Notes: generated by a model from the sequence alone, not told the origin. DNA of 64,000 nt from Melioribacteraceae bacterium (GCA_015493615.1 WGCV01000042.1:79674-143673), one strand, 5' to 3'. Positions 27,063 to 36,954 are shown, numbered from the stretch's first letter. Made by a program: numbers and translations.

Positions 27063-28511
27063 TTAAAACTGAACTTTATATTGTATTGAAGGATCGATCC
27101 GTGGAAATCCGTTACCAATCCCTTTCTGAGGATAAAAGCCCTTAAGTAAAATAGAATTCGGCAATGTAGCTACATCAACAAGGGGAATCTGAGCGTTAAA
27201 TGTCGAATTAATAACTTTAATAAATTGATTTGCAATAATACCGTAACCTCTGGTTGTCGGATGAACGCCGTCTAATCCGAAAGTGTTGCCGGTTATATAA
27301 GCCGATGAAAATGTGAGGCCGTTGGAAACATAACCGGAAGTGGCAACACCGTTAAAGAATGTATTGATATCGACCAAAGCAAATCCGTGAGCGCCCGCCA
27401 AAGTAGCGATTGAAGTATTGTAAGAGTCAATCACGTTCTTAATATTAGCTAATTCGTCTCCGTCCAAAGTATATGGATTCGGGAACGGATTCTGCGGATG
27501 AAGCCCGAAAGGTTTGGTTACGTCAACGCCTACCGCAGTCGGGTCAACTCCGATGCTCTGATAATACGCCGCGGAAAGTCCGGTAGTATCACCGATCATT
27601 CCAGCAAACTGGGAACCCGCCAACGTTAGAATAACATTTCCGGCAAATAAATCATCCGGAGTTGCAAACTGAGTTGCAGGCACCGCGCCGATATCCGTGC
27701 TCTTCTGATAATACAATCCGACTGCCAAACCGGCATCAACGGCAGGTTTGATTGCCAAACCGACTTTCGGCCCTATAGTTGTAAAATAAGGTGTTGAAGT
27801 TACATAAGGGATATTAGCTACTACAATTTTAGCCGTTGAATCATTTGCGGTAGCTAAAGAATCCAACGCTATTTTATAAACATAATCAAAAGTAGCTTCC
27901 GGAGTATAAGGAGCAACGCCGCCTGTTGCCGCATGAGCAAGTATATCATTATTTCCTAACCAGAAGATGATAAAAGTAGGTTTTTGCGCCAAAGCTTGGT
28001 GCATCTGAGTTCCTGAACCTCTTAATACAAGATTAAAGTAAGGATTAGGAGAACCGGCTTGACCGGTAATACAATTATTCGAGTCGGTTGCCGAAAGAGC
28101 GTCCGGCAGCCATTCCCCGGGAATTCCCAAATTGTTATAAGGAGCCGGATAGTTCAAATTTGTAGGAGCGCCTTTATTGGGGTTACGAACAATATTAGGA
28201 GTTCCATCTGCATTAAAACCGGAAATCTCCAATCTGTCTCCAGTCCCAGGGTCGCTGATTATCGGTTGCTCATATTTAGCTCCGACTTGATCGGCAATCA
28301 ATTTTCCGTACGAATATTTTTGCGACGACTCGTAAAGCGTTCCGTTCTGATATCCTGCGGACAAGCTGTTTCCGACAACGACAAATCTTGAAAAATCGAC
28401 GCTTCCGGTATTAACTGTCGGAGCCGTTAAATCGCTTCTGTCTTCGCAACCGTAAAAAAGAGCGGCTAACGAAAGTAAACTTAAAATCAAAAATTTATTT
28501 AACTTTTTCAT
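27063..28511 (-). CDS. SGNH/GDSL-like hydrolase lipoprotein
   Basis: A 482-residue lipoprotein with lipobox FYGC (Cys22). The SGNH blocks are FVVVGNSLSAGYQNG (block I, with GNS in place of the classical GDS), FWLGNNDILAHA (block III) and DGVHPTTRGYGIIA (block V, with the Asp and His). Members hydrolyse esters or lipids at the outer membrane. It lies 17 bp after the OmpP1/FadL-type porin gene. The pair suggests hydrolysis plus uptake of a lipid or hydrophobic compound, which is inference. Confidence 0.86.
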   Translation of the reverse strand: MKKLNKFLILSLLSLAALFYGCEDRSDLTAPTVNTGSVDFSRFVVVGNSLSAGYQNGTLYESSQKYSYGKLIADQVGAKYEQPIISDPGTGDRLEISGFNADGTPNIVRNPNKGAPTNLNYPAPYNNLGIPGEWLPDALSATDSNNCITGQAGSPNPYFNLVLRGSGTQMHQALAQKPTFIIFWLGNNDILAHAATGGVAPYTPEATFDYVYKIALDSLATANDSTAKIVVANIPYVTSTPYFTTIGPKVGLAIKPAVDAGLAVGLYYQKSTDIGAVPATQFATPDDLFAGNVILTLAGSQFAGMIGDTTGLSAAYYQSIGVDPTAVGVDVTKPFGLHPQNPFPNPYTLDGDELANIKNVIDSYNTSIATLAGAHGFALVDINTFFNGVATSGYVSNGLTFSSAYITGNTFGLDGVHPTTRGYGIIANQFIKVINSTFNAQIPLVDVATLPNSILLKGFYPQKGIGNGFPRIDPSIQYKVQF

Positions 28512-28528
28512 AACTGTTTTTCTCCTCC

Positions 28529-29770
28529 TTAAAAGTTATATGATAAATTTATACCGAACAAATGTGCATATGAATTATATACACCGTTAAAAGGAGAATT
28601 TCCCGCTGTATAAGACTGTTCCGAATTAGTGATATTTCTTTCGGCAAATCTTAAGAACATGTAAGAAAGATCTATACTCATCTTATCTGTCAGCTTATAT
28701 CCCAAACCGGCATTGAAACCAATTCTGTCGGCATCGGGAAGAGACGGCTCGACTAATTCATCCTTAACAGGATTCTTGTCGTATAACAATCCGCCCCTAA
28801 GAGCTAATTTATTCATTTTATATTCAAATCCGGTTCTTGCAATCCAACTGTTTTGGTACTCTCTCGGAACATCAATGTCTTCCGCATTCGGGTCTGAAAA
28901 ATCAACGGATAATTTATCATAACTTGACCATCCTACATATTGGAAATCAGCGGAGATAGTTAAATTATCATTAGGATAAAAACCTACCCCTAAGGTTAAG
29001 TTCATCGGCGTTGTCAGGGACGCCGTGATGTCGCATGAAGGAAGCTGTGAAGCTAAAGCGGCAGGTCCATCTTCGGACTTTGCCGTTCCGGCGAAATCAA
29101 ATTTGTTTGAACTTCTGTATGAAACGCCGACTGAAAATTTATCGGATGGTTTGTAGAAAGCTGCAACATTGAAACCGATTGACGTTCCGTCGCCGCTTAA
29201 AGTAAGTTGAAAATCACCATACAACGGATCAGGAAGGGGAACAAATTTTCTAATCTTAACATCGCCGTAAGCATAGTTAATACCTACCGCAACGGACAAA
29301 CATTTTGTTAACTGATAAGCTACGTTACCGGAAAAGAAAAATGTTCTGATTTCCGTTTCAACCGCAAGATATTTTCCGATCCAGTTGTCGTCCCATTTGG
29401 AACCCAACCCGTACGGATTGTTAATGCCGAAACCTACGTGAAGTTTTGGGGAAATTTGACGCGTGAAATAAAAATTAATCGGAGTAAAAGTTTGGTCTTG
29501 CATCTTGTACTCTGTAACAGCGGGAGAAACTCCCCTGAAAGTAGCGCTCGGCATTATCATAGTAACGCCGGCTGATACGCTTGTTCCGCTAAGTTGAGTG
29601 ATTCCGGCGGGATTAAAATAAACAGCGGACGCGTCATTTGCTACGCCCGTAAAAGCTCCGCCCATTGATACTGCACGCGCAGCATGTTCATTAATCTGAA
29701 ATCCGCTAGCGAAAAGCGACCCTGCAAAGAATAAGAGGGTAGAAAGAATTGTTAGTGACTTTTTCACCAT
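28529..29770 (-). CDS. OmpP1/FadL/TodX outer membrane transporter
   Basis: A 413-residue beta-barrel with a signal peptide ending LFASGF. The N-terminal hatch has AARAVSMGGAFTGVANDASA and VYFNPAGITQL, the signature of the OmpP1/FadL family that takes up long-chain fatty acids and hydrophobic compounds. Alternating amphipathic strands continue to the terminal aromatic residue (Phe413), as expected for BAM-assembled barrels. It is first in a two-gene unit with an SGNH lipoprotein. Substrate specificity is not predictable. Confidence 0.92.
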   Translation of the reverse strand: MVKKSLTILSTLLFFAGSLFASGFQINEHAARAVSMGGAFTGVANDASAVYFNPAGITQLSGTSVSAGVTMIMPSATFRGVSPAVTEYKMQDQTFTPINFYFTRQISPKLHVGFGINNPYGLGSKWDDNWIGKYLAVETEIRTFFFSGNVAYQLTKCLSVAVGINYAYGDVKIRKFVPLPDPLYGDFQLTLSGDGTSIGFNVAAFYKPSDKFSVGVSYRSSNKFDFAGTAKSEDGPAALASQLPSCDITASLTTPMNLTLGVGFYPNDNLTISADFQYVGWSSYDKLSVDFSDPNAEDIDVPREYQNSWIARTGFEYKMNKLALRGGLLYDKNPVKDELVEPSLPDADRIGFNAGLGYKLTDKMSIDLSYMFLRFAERNITNSEQSYTAGNSPFNGVYNSYAHLFGINLSYNF

Positions 29771-29833
29771 GGTTGCTCCTATAATGTTAGAAAATAACGA
29801 ATGAATATAACTAAATGTGAAATAACTGCCAAA

Positions 29834-30334
29834 TCATTCAATTATTAGAATGACTGCGCCTTTTTCCACTGATTCACCTTGACTTACTTTAACTTCTTTT
29901 ATTGTTCCGGAAATCTCGCTTTTAATTTCATTTTCCATTTTCATTGCTTCAAGTATAAACAAGGAAGTCCCTTCAACAACTTCATTACCTTGCTCAACTT
30001 CCATTCGCAAAACGAGTCCGGGCATCGGAGCTTTAATTAAAGTCTCTCCGCTGTTTTTTCTTCTTTCGGCGTTTAACTTTTTTGCTTTGTTCTGCAATTC
30101 TGTTAAAACTTCCACCTCGTAATTTTGCCCTTTGGCTACAATCTGAAACTTTTCGTCCGATTTTTTTGAATAGACAACGTTATAAATATGACTGTTTATT
30201 TCAAGAACAATTTGATTCTTATCTTCGGATAAAACTTTATATTCCATCCTGTTCCCATCAACGGAAGCTGTGGGATTTTTAATCTCAACTGTTTTTGTAA
30301 CTTTGCCGTTAATATCCGTAATGAACTTATCCAT
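29834..30334 (-). CDS. biotin carboxyl carrier protein of a second acyl-CoA carboxylase
   Basis: A 166-residue biotinyl protein with biotinylation Lys132 in EAMKMENEI (the AMKM form). An N-terminal extension of about 95 residues resembles the small carrier subunits of propionyl-, methylcrotonyl- or pyruvate-type carboxylases. It overlaps the upstream biotin carboxylase gene by 8 bp, so the pair is coupled. The AMKM motif contrasts with AMKLM in the acetyl-CoA carboxylase carrier at 7282-7767. The likely partner carboxyltransferase is coded at 46763-48418. Confidence 0.9.
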   Translation of the reverse strand: MDKFITDINGKVTKTVEIKNPTASVDGNRMEYKVLSEDKNQIVLEINSHIYNVVYSKKSDEKFQIVAKGQNYEVEVLTELQNKAKKLNAERRKNSGETLIKAPMPGLVLRMEVEQGNEVVEGTSLFILEAMKMENEIKSEISGTIKEVKVSQGESVEKGAVILIIE

Positions 30335-31820
30335 CTATCTCAATCCATTTGTTTTCAGATGATATTTTATTTTTTGTAACTCGCAACTCGCTGTTTTTCT
30401 TCCTGAGATAAGATGCGATTAATGCAACCGCATCGTCAAGATTTTCAAAATCGTCCATCCATTTATCGGGAAGCAAGGGAGTTAACTCGACATCGAGGAA
30501 GTTAATATCAAAACTTCCGTCAACAAATTTCGGGTGCTTTAAAATCCACTTGAATAACGGTATGTTTGTTCGAACTCCCGCGATTTTATATTCTTCCAAA
30601 ACATGGAGCATTCTATTGAGCGCTTCCCTACGATTTCTGCCCCAAGTTACAACTTTTGAAAGCATCGGATCATAATAAACCGAGACTTCCGAGCCGGTCT
30701 CGATTCCCGTATCTACTCTGACGCCGGGACCGGAAGGCAAACGGTGTAGTTCAATTTTACCGATTGAAGGGGCGTAGTTGTTCGTAACGTCCTCGGCGTA
30801 AACGCGGCATTCCAAAGCGGAACCGTTCAGATGCAAATCGCTTTGCTCAAAGGAGATTCTCTCCCCTTCCGCGATTCTGAATTGCTCCTTCACTAAATCG
30901 AGTCCGGAAACCAATTCCGTAACGGGATGCTCAACTTGAAGTCTGGTATTCATTTCCAGAAAATAAAAATTCTTATCGGCGTCCATTAAAAATTCAATAG
31001 TTCCCGCGTTGTAATAGTTACAAGCCTTTGCCGCATTAATTGCAGCAGTCGTGATTTTCTCTCTGATCTCGGGAGTAACGCTGGCGGAAGGAGATTCTTC
31101 AACTACCTTTTGATGACGCCTCTGCACCGAGCATTCCCGTTCAAAAACATGACGATAATTTCCGTGCTTATCCGCAATAATCTGAACTTCAATATGTTTG
31201 GGATTCTCAATGAACTTCTCAAGATAAATCGCTCCGTTCCCAAAAGCTTTTTCAGCTTCGCTCTTCGCGCGATTATAATTCTCGATTAGTTCCTCCGGCG
31301 CGTTAATACGCCTCATTCCTTTGCCGCCGCCGCCGGCGGCGGCTTTAAGCATAATCGGGTATCCTATTTCAGCGGCAATCCGTTTTAATTCATCCATGTC
31401 GTCAATCGGCTCGGTCGTTCCGGGAACAATCGGGACATTGTGCTTTTTCATCAATGTTCTTGCCGAAGTCTTTTCTCCCATTAACTCAACGGCTTCGGCC
31501 GAAGGACCGACAAAAACGATTCCGCTTTCTTCGCACTTCTTAATGAAATCGGCGTTTTCCGAAAGGAAACCGTAGCCAGGGTGAACGGCGTCCGCGTTAA
31601 TTTTTTTTGCAATGGACAAAATGTTGTCGGCGACAAGGTAAGATTCGTTCGCCGGAGAATTTCCGGCATAATGAGCTTCGTCCGCTAACTTTACATGAAG
31701 CGCGCTTCTGTCGGCATCGGAATAAAGCGCCGCCGTTGTTATTCCCATCTCCTTGCACGCTCTGATAATTCTTACGGCTATCTCGCCGCGATTTGCTATT
31801 AAAACTTTTTTAATTTTCAT
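30327..31820 (-). CDS. second biotin carboxylase (acyl-CoA carboxylase alpha)
   Basis: A 497-residue biotin carboxylase with the family N-terminus ([20 protein letters not shown]), the glycine-rich loop [11 protein letters not shown] and [20 protein letters not shown]. It is about 50 residues longer than the acetyl-CoA carboxylase copy at 5786-7123, mainly at the C-terminus, as in propionyl- or methylcrotonyl-type subunits. It lies 1 bp after mutS2. Which acyl-CoA it serves is decided by its carboxyltransferase, which is not adjacent. Confidence 0.92.
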   Translation of the reverse strand: MKIKKVLIANRGEIAVRIIRACKEMGITTAALYSDADRSALHVKLADEAHYAGNSPANESYLVADNILSIAKKINADAVHPGYGFLSENADFIKKCEESGIVFVGPSAEAVELMGEKTSARTLMKKHNVPIVPGTTEPIDDMDELKRIAAEIGYPIMLKAAAGGGGKGMRRINAPEELIENYNRAKSEAEKAFGNGAIYLEKFIENPKHIEVQIIADKHGNYRHVFERECSVQRRHQKVVEESPSASVTPEIREKITTAAINAAKACNYYNAGTIEFLMDADKNFYFLEMNTRLQVEHPVTELVSGLDLVKEQFRIAEGERISFEQSDLHLNGSALECRVYAEDVTNNYAPSIGKIELHRLPSGPGVRVDTGIETGSEVSVYYDPMLSKVVTWGRNRREALNRMLHVLEEYKIAGVRTNIPLFKWILKHPKFVDGSFDINFLDVELTPLLPDKWMDDFENLDDAVALIASYLRKKNSELRVTKNKISSENKWIEIDG

Positions 31821-31821
31821 A

Positions 31822-34167
31822 TTATTTCAACTTTACTATTGTTATTCCTTCTCCGCCGAGTTCAATTTTTGCGAAGTTAAAACTCTCGACAAATTTATGT
31901 GCTTTTAAAATTTCCGTTACAGTTTGTTTAAGAACGCCGGTACCTTTTCCGTGAAGAATTTCCACCTCCTTGGTGTTGCTTGCATAGGCGTCGTCAATAA
32001 ATCTAACCACTTCAAACTCTGCTTCTTCCGGTTTTTTACCGCGAATATCTAATCTTAAAGATTGCAGATGAGAATAATAATCAATTCCCGATAAATTTTG
32101 AACATGCGATTTATTTTTTTTTGTATGCTCAAGTTCATTCAACTTAACGTTAATTTTCAAGTCGCCGGTAATTACAAGAGCCGTTTTCTTCTTTTCATCA
32201 ATAGAATCAATAGTCCCAACGCTTGACATATTTCTGATTTTAACGCAATCTCCTTTTTTGAATTGTTCTTCATTAATAATACCGTTTGCTTCTTCGCGTC
32301 TTTCAACCTTTCGCTTAAACTCGATTATTTCCGACTTGGCTTTTTTAATAGATTCCCGCTCGCCCTTGTTTTCTTTAATTTCTTTAATCGCCTTTTCAAT
32401 CTTTCGGTTTGCGTCTGAAATCAATTCCGCCGCATCGCTTTTGGCTTCCTCTATAATTTTTCGTTTCCTGTCTTTAAGTTCTTTCAGATTCTTTTCATAC
32501 AACTGCGATAAACCTTTAAGTCTTGAATTTTCAATTTCAGCCGCTTTTAACTTTTGTGAAAGCGCATGCGACTGCTTCTGCAGTCCGATTATCATTTCCT
32601 CAATTTTCGAATCATCCGTTGTAACATAATCTTTGGCTCGCTCCAATAAACTTTTGCTTAATCCGATTCGCTCGGCTACTTCAAAAGCGTAGCTTGCGCC
32701 CGGCTCACCCTGGTGCAATTTAAATGTCGGCTCAATATTTTCGGCGTTAAATTCCAAAGAAGCGTTCTGAAATCCGGTTCGATTATTTGCAAGCACTTTC
32801 AGGTTGCCGTGGTGCGTGGTCGCCAGAACGTCTGCGCCTTTTTCGGAAAGCTCAAGCAAAATGGCGGCGGCAAGCGCAGCCCCTTCGGTAGGATCGGTTC
32901 CCGTTCCGATTTCATCCAACAAAACCAAACTTTCGCTCTCTGCGTCGTTTATTATTGAATTAATATTCGATAAATGGGAACTGAACGTGCTTAAGTTCTC
33001 CTCGATTGATTGCTCGTCTCCTATATCAATCATTATTTTTTTATAAAACTTAAAATTGGAATCGGGAGAAACCGGCGCGTGCAAACCGCTCTTAACCAAT
33101 AAATTCAACAGCGCGACGGTTTTCAGTACAACCGTTTTACCTCCGGCGTTAGGTCCTGTTATAAGAATAACTTTGTTATTCTTAAAATTCAAATTAAGCG
33201 GAACTGTTTTTTTCTTTCCTAATTTCTGAATTAAAACGGGATGTTTTCCCTGAATTATTTCAAGGGGTTTATCATTATTAACCTGCGGGAAGCTGCAATC
33301 ATATTCATCGGAAAACTTTGCCGACGCAAAAATCATCTCGATTTTTCCAAGCGTTTCGAGAGACAGTACCAAGTCGCGACTTCTAACCGCGATTTGTTCG
33401 GTCAGAGCGGCAAGGATTCTGTTAACCTCCCGTTTTTCCTCAAAGGAAAGAGAAATAAGTTCGTTATTTAATCCGAGAATCTCTTCCGGCTCAATATAAA
33501 CCGTTTGTCCCGTAGCCGATTCCGAGTGAATGAAACCTTTAACCTGCCGTTTATATTCCGCCTTGACGGGCAGAACGTAACGCCCGTCTCGCAATGTTAG
33601 ATACTCATCCATCAGAATTGAATCATCGCTTAACTTCTTCAGTTTTCTTTCCGCTTCCCTCTTTAACTGCTGATTTTTTTCATTAATCATCAGGCGTATT
33701 TCTCTCAAACGTGGAGAAGCGTTATCGCGTACTGCGCCGCTTTTATCTATCACGCTTGTAATTCTGTTTTCAAGCACTTGATCAACGTAAAGCATCTCGG
33801 CAAAATCTTTTTTTAATTCGACTGCAAATTCCGACGACGAGAAATACTTAACATAACTTCTGGAAACCGAAAGGAGTTTTGAAACGCTTACAAGTTCTTT
33901 CGGCGATAGTAAGTAGCCCCCGATCTTACTTTTCTCCAAAACCGAGTAAATGTTAACGCCGAAGGTTTCGGGAGGATAGATTCTTTCAATCATTAGGCGT
34001 TTAGCGGCTGAAATCAGTTCTCCACGTCTAACGGCTGTGTCCTGATATAAAAACGGCTTTATGTTTAATATTTCTTCTTTGGCAATTTCGGATTGTGTAA
34101 AGGATGCAATTGATTCCAGGACTTTATTAAATTCTAATTTTTCTAAAATCTCGGATTGTTTCATCAA
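31822..34167 (-). CDS. mutS2: MutS2-type endonuclease/ATPase
   Basis: A 781-residue MutS2. The ATPase core has GPNAGGKTVVLKTVALLNLL and LLDEIGTGTDPTEGAALAAA. The C-terminal Smr nuclease-like domain has LRLDIRGKKPEEAE and ILHGKGTGVLKQ. MutS2 proteins act in suppression of recombination and in ribosome rescue, depending on species. The length is normal. The start overlaps the cvpA stop by 4 bp. Confidence 0.95.
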   Translation of the reverse strand: MMKQSEILEKLEFNKVLESIASFTQSEIAKEEILNIKPFLYQDTAVRRGELISAAKRLMIERIYPPETFGVNIYSVLEKSKIGGYLLSPKELVSVSKLLSVSRSYVKYFSSSEFAVELKKDFAEMLYVDQVLENRITSVIDKSGAVRDNASPRLREIRLMINEKNQQLKREAERKLKKLSDDSILMDEYLTLRDGRYVLPVKAEYKRQVKGFIHSESATGQTVYIEPEEILGLNNELISLSFEEKREVNRILAALTEQIAVRSRDLVLSLETLGKIEMIFASAKFSDEYDCSFPQVNNDKPLEIIQGKHPVLIQKLGKKKTVPLNLNFKNNKVILITGPNAGGKTVVLKTVALLNLLVKSGLHAPVSPDSNFKFYKKIMIDIGDEQSIEENLSTFSSHLSNINSIINDAESESLVLLDEIGTGTDPTEGAALAAAILLELSEKGADVLATTHHGNLKVLANNRTGFQNASLEFNAENIEPTFKLHQGEPGASYAFEVAERIGLSKSLLERAKDYVTTDDSKIEEMIIGLQKQSHALSQKLKAAEIENSRLKGLSQLYEKNLKELKDRKRKIIEEAKSDAAELISDANRKIEKAIKEIKENKGERESIKKAKSEIIEFKRKVERREEANGIINEEQFKKGDCVKIRNMSSVGTIDSIDEKKKTALVITGDLKINVKLNELEHTKKNKSHVQNLSGIDYYSHLQSLRLDIRGKKPEEAEFEVVRFIDDAYASNTKEVEILHGKGTGVLKQTVTEILKAHKFVESFNFAKIELGGEGITIVKLK

Positions 34168-34694
34168 CTGATATCCGTTTCTTTTTGGGCAGTGTTCAGG
34201 AATTCCTTAAGATAATCTTGAGTAGCATTTTTATCGCCAAGGATAAAATCTATCGTTTCGGGAAGTATTTTATATATGGTGTTGTAGGAAAGCGACTTGT
34301 CGGCAATATCCTGCGGTGGAAGGTTAAAAATATGAAAGAATAAGAGAAAACCGCTAAGGAAATAAGCCATCTGCACAACGCCGAAAATTCCGCCGAGAAG
34401 CTGATTGACAAAACGGTTAACTTTATCTGCCGGATGCGCCAACCTTTTAATTACGGAAAAAATAATCAGAACCACAAAGAAAATCAGAATTCCCGCAATC
34501 ACTCTTGAAAGATTAATTTCATTATCGAAAAACCCCATCAATTTTGCGCCCAGCGTGTCCGACCAAACTAATGCAGCCGCAATGCCCGCCGTAAAACCGA
34601 TAAGCCCAATCAACTTGCGTATTATACCATCCTTAAAACCTAAGATGAAACCTATTCCCAAACCGCCGAGCAAAATAAAATCAATGTAATTCAC
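34164..34694 (-). CDS. CvpA-family membrane protein
   Basis: A 176-residue protein with four hydrophobic helices (about 2-20, 28-48, 63-82, 103-122). The pattern IDFILLGGLGIGFILGFKDG and the Gly-rich second helix match the CvpA family of inner-membrane proteins. A precise role is unknown, though members are tied to colicin V production and envelope homeostasis. It lies 3 bp after the yqeY-like gene and upstream of mutS2, a common pairing. Confidence 0.86.
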   Translation of the reverse strand: MNYIDFILLGGLGIGFILGFKDGIIRKLIGLIGFTAGIAAALVWSDTLGAKLMGFFDNEINLSRVIAGILIFFVVLIIFSVIKRLAHPADKVNRFVNQLLGGIFGVVQMAYFLSGFLLFFHIFNLPPQDIADKSLSYNTIYKILPETIDFILGDKNATQDYLKEFLNTAQKETDIS

Positions 34695-34697
34695 AAA

Positions 34698-35144
34698 TCA
34701 GCTCAATATTTTTTCTACAATGCCTCTTATTACATTTCCGTCAGCTTTCCCCTTCAAAGCTTTCACCGAAGCGCCCATTAGTCTCCCGAAATCTTTTTTG
34801 CTCTCGGCTTTAATTTCGGCGGCTAAATTCTTTACAAACTCTTCCACTTCTTGTTCGGATAACTGTTTGGGCAGATAGGTTTCGATTATCTTAAGCTCCT
34901 CAGCTTCCTTTAGGGCAAGCTCCTCCCTACCCCCTTTGGTATATTGTTCAATTGATTCTTTTCTTTTCTTTGCCGCTGAAGTAAGAAGTTTAATTTCATC
35001 TTCTTCTGTCATTTCGCGGTTTGCCCCGCTTTTCTCAAACTCTAAAATAAGCGCCCTGATTGATCTAATTGTCTGCAGACGAATTTTATCGCCCGCCTTC
35101 ATTGCTTCTTTTAAGTCTTGGTTAATTTTATCTTTTAAGGACAT
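34698..35144 (-). CDS. GatB/YqeY-domain protein
   Basis: A 148-residue YqeY-type protein (KINQDLKEAMKAGDKIRLQT; EELKIIETYLPKQLSEQEVE; GRLMGASVKALKGKADGNVI). It resembles the tail domain of GatB and may bind tRNA, but its role is unknown. It is first of the yqeY-cvpA-mutS2-biotin carboxylase-BCCP run on the minus strand, which follows the exbD terminator. Confidence 0.92.
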   Translation of the reverse strand: MSLKDKINQDLKEAMKAGDKIRLQTIRSIRALILEFEKSGANREMTEEDEIKLLTSAAKKRKESIEQYTKGGREELALKEAEELKIIETYLPKQLSEQEVEEFVKNLAAEIKAESKKDFGRLMGASVKALKGKADGNVIRGIVEKILS

Positions 35145-35166
35145 TTTGAACCTCCGTTCAAAAAAA

Positions 35167-35198
35167 AAGGCAGGCTATAAATTCATACAACCTGCCTT
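35167..35198 (-). terminator. terminator after the exbB-exbD-exbD operon
   Basis: An 8-bp stem (AAGGCAGG / CCTGCCTT) with a 16-nt loop is followed on the minus strand by a run of nine T. It lies just after the last exbD stop. Confidence 0.8.
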
Positions 35199-35215
35199 GT
35201 GATAAAATGTTAATT

Positions 35216-35629
35216 TTATTGTTTTAGCAAAGTTGAATAGTTAATTCGCCTTGCATCAGCTTTTCTTAATTCCTGTTGTATATCGGTTACAAGTCCCATC
35301 TCGGAGTTTTTATCAATTCTGAGCGAAACAATAACGTTAGGCAAAGAAACTCTTTTTTTATACATAAGCGGCTGAATTTCATCAACTTTTACAATAGCGT
35401 CGTTAAGCTGAATTCTTCCGTCGTTTCCGACCCAGATATAGGAAACCAATCTTTTGTTCTCAATCTTTTCAATAGATTTGGCTTCCGGCAACTGATATTT
35501 AACGTAAACGTCAACTTCTCTTAAAGTAGTTGAAACCATAAAAAAGAGAAGTAACATAAAAACGATATCAGGCATCGACGCTGTTGGGATTTCTTGTTTA
35601 GCATTCGCACGCTTTTTTTCGAATTTCAT
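35216..35629 (-). CDS. ExbD/TolR-family biopolymer transport protein
   Basis: A 137-residue protein with a short cytoplasmic N-terminus, one transmembrane helix at about 22-40 (MPDIVFMLLLFFMVSTTLRE) and a periplasmic domain. The conserved helix Asp (MPDIVF) is the proton-path residue of ExbD/TolR. It is the third gene of an exbB-exbD-exbD operon, 17 bp after the other exbD. It couples the proton-motive force to an outer-membrane transporter. Confidence 0.92.
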   Translation of the reverse strand: MKFEKKRANAKQEIPTASMPDIVFMLLLFFMVSTTLREVDVYVKYQLPEAKSIEKIENKRLVSYIWVGNDGRIQLNDAIVKVDEIQPLMYKKRVSLPNVIVSLRIDKNSEMGLVTDIQQELRKADARRINYSTLLKQ

Positions 35630-35646
35630 TATTACTTATTCCTTTT

Positions 35647-36180
35647 TTATTTAACAGCTTCAGGTTCTGCAATCGATATAATAATCGGGATTTTTGAACG
35701 AACGTCTTTTTGTTCTTCCTCGTTCAAATCCTTGAACGGTCTTCCGTAAGTTTCTCTGGAATACTCGTTCCTTACTTCAAAGTAAGCGCCTTTCACTTGA
35801 TCTAAAACCTGAATGTAAACGTTATAATTTGTTTTTCTGTCAGTTTTAACGGAAACAACTAACTTTTTCTTTTTAGGAAGATTAATCTTGCTTATAATTC
35901 TTGGTTTTAACTTTTCTTTAATCTGATTAACAGTAATCTGTTCATTGTTCAAAAGCACATCGCCGGAAGCATTAATTAATAATGCAGCCATTCTGTCTTT
36001 AGACATTGGAGCAAATTCCTGCTGTTCCGGAGGAATATATTCCGGAAGCGTTAAACCGATACCGGTATCGACGTCAATCGTAGTCGAAACCAAGAAAAAT
36101 AATAGAAGCAAGAAAGCTATATCTGCCATCGACGATGACGGAATTTCAGCTTCTCTGATTTTTCTTTTTTTGAATGCCAT
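35647..36180 (-). CDS. ExbD/TolR-family protein (longer copy)
   Basis: A 177-residue ExbD-like protein with the membrane helix SSMADIAFLLLLFFLVSTTI; Asp20 is the conserved helix residue. The periplasmic part has about 40 residues more than the neighbouring exbD, including a tail (YFEVRNEYSRETYGRPFKDL). Two non-identical ExbD copies beside one ExbB are common in the Bacteroidota group, and the copies may form a hetero-oligomer. It lies 21 bp after exbB. Confidence 0.9.
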   Translation of the reverse strand: MAFKKRKIREAEIPSSSMADIAFLLLLFFLVSTTIDVDTGIGLTLPEYIPPEQQEFAPMSKDRMAALLINASGDVLLNNEQITVNQIKEKLKPRIISKINLPKKKKLVVSVKTDRKTNYNVYIQVLDQVKGAYFEVRNEYSRETYGRPFKDLNEEEQKDVRSKIPIIISIAEPEAVK

Positions 36181-36201
36181 AATTATTTCTCTCGGTTTAG
36201 A

Positions 36202-36897
36202 TTATTTTTTATTCTTTTTGAATTTATATAACATATCTATAAGTTCAACGCTGCTTTCTTCCATTCCCGCAACAATGCTGTCAATCTTAGCGATAAAGTA
36301 GTTGTAGAAAATCTGAAGGATCATAGCTGTTACCAAACCGAACAATGTTGTTAGCAACGCGACTGAAATACCGGAAGCAACAACTCCAGGTGAAATTTGA
36401 GCCGCTGCCGCAATAGCGTCAAAAGCTTGAATCATGCCTTGTACCGTTCCTGTAAATCCTAACATAGGAGCAATTGTGATAAAGGTAGAAATCCAGATTA
36501 ATCCTTTTTCGAGGAATCCCATCTCTAATGCGCCGTAAGCCATAACTGCTTTTTCAACTGCGTCAATACCTTCGTCGAATCTCATCAGACCGGCATGAAA
36601 AACCGAAGCGATCGCGCTGCTGCTGTTTTCACAAATTTCAATAGCTTTTTCAACTCCGCCTTCTTCAAGGGCTTCTTGAATTTGAACAACAAATTTTTTA
36701 GTATTTGTGGAAGCTTTAGTTAAGTTCCAGAAACGCTCGATTACAAAAGCAAGACCAATAACAAGACTTAATAAAATCCACCACATGAAACCGCCACCGG
36801 CTTCAAATTTTTCTTGTAAATAAGTTAAAACGCCTGTGTTTTGAGCTTGCGCAATCACATAGGTGATGCTACCAAATAATGCTGCAATTAACTGCAT
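36202..36897 (-). CDS. exbB: MotA/TolQ/ExbB proton channel protein
   Basis: A 231-residue inner-membrane protein with three helices: one at about 37-57 (WWILLSLVIGLAFVIERFWN) and two at about 135-215 (ISTFITIAPMLGFTGTVQGM and VALLTTLFGLVTAMILQIFY). The GFTGTVQGMIQAF motif is the ExbB/TolQ channel signature. It is the first gene of the exbB-exbD-exbD operon. It has GGAGG (36907-36911) before the ATG, and a promoter upstream. Confidence 0.93.
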   Translation of the reverse strand: MQLIAALFGSITYVIAQAQNTGVLTYLQEKFEAGGGFMWWILLSLVIGLAFVIERFWNLTKASTNTKKFVVQIQEALEEGGVEKAIEICENSSSAIASVFHAGLMRFDEGIDAVEKAVMAYGALEMGFLEKGLIWISTFITIAPMLGFTGTVQGMIQAFDAIAAAAQISPGVVASGISVALLTTLFGLVTAMILQIFYNYFIAKIDSIVAGMEESSVELIDMLYKFKKNKK

Positions 36898-36954
36898 GAG
36901 AGATAACCTCCATTATTATATTTTTTTATTAATTAAATCAAAATTTAAGTTTTA

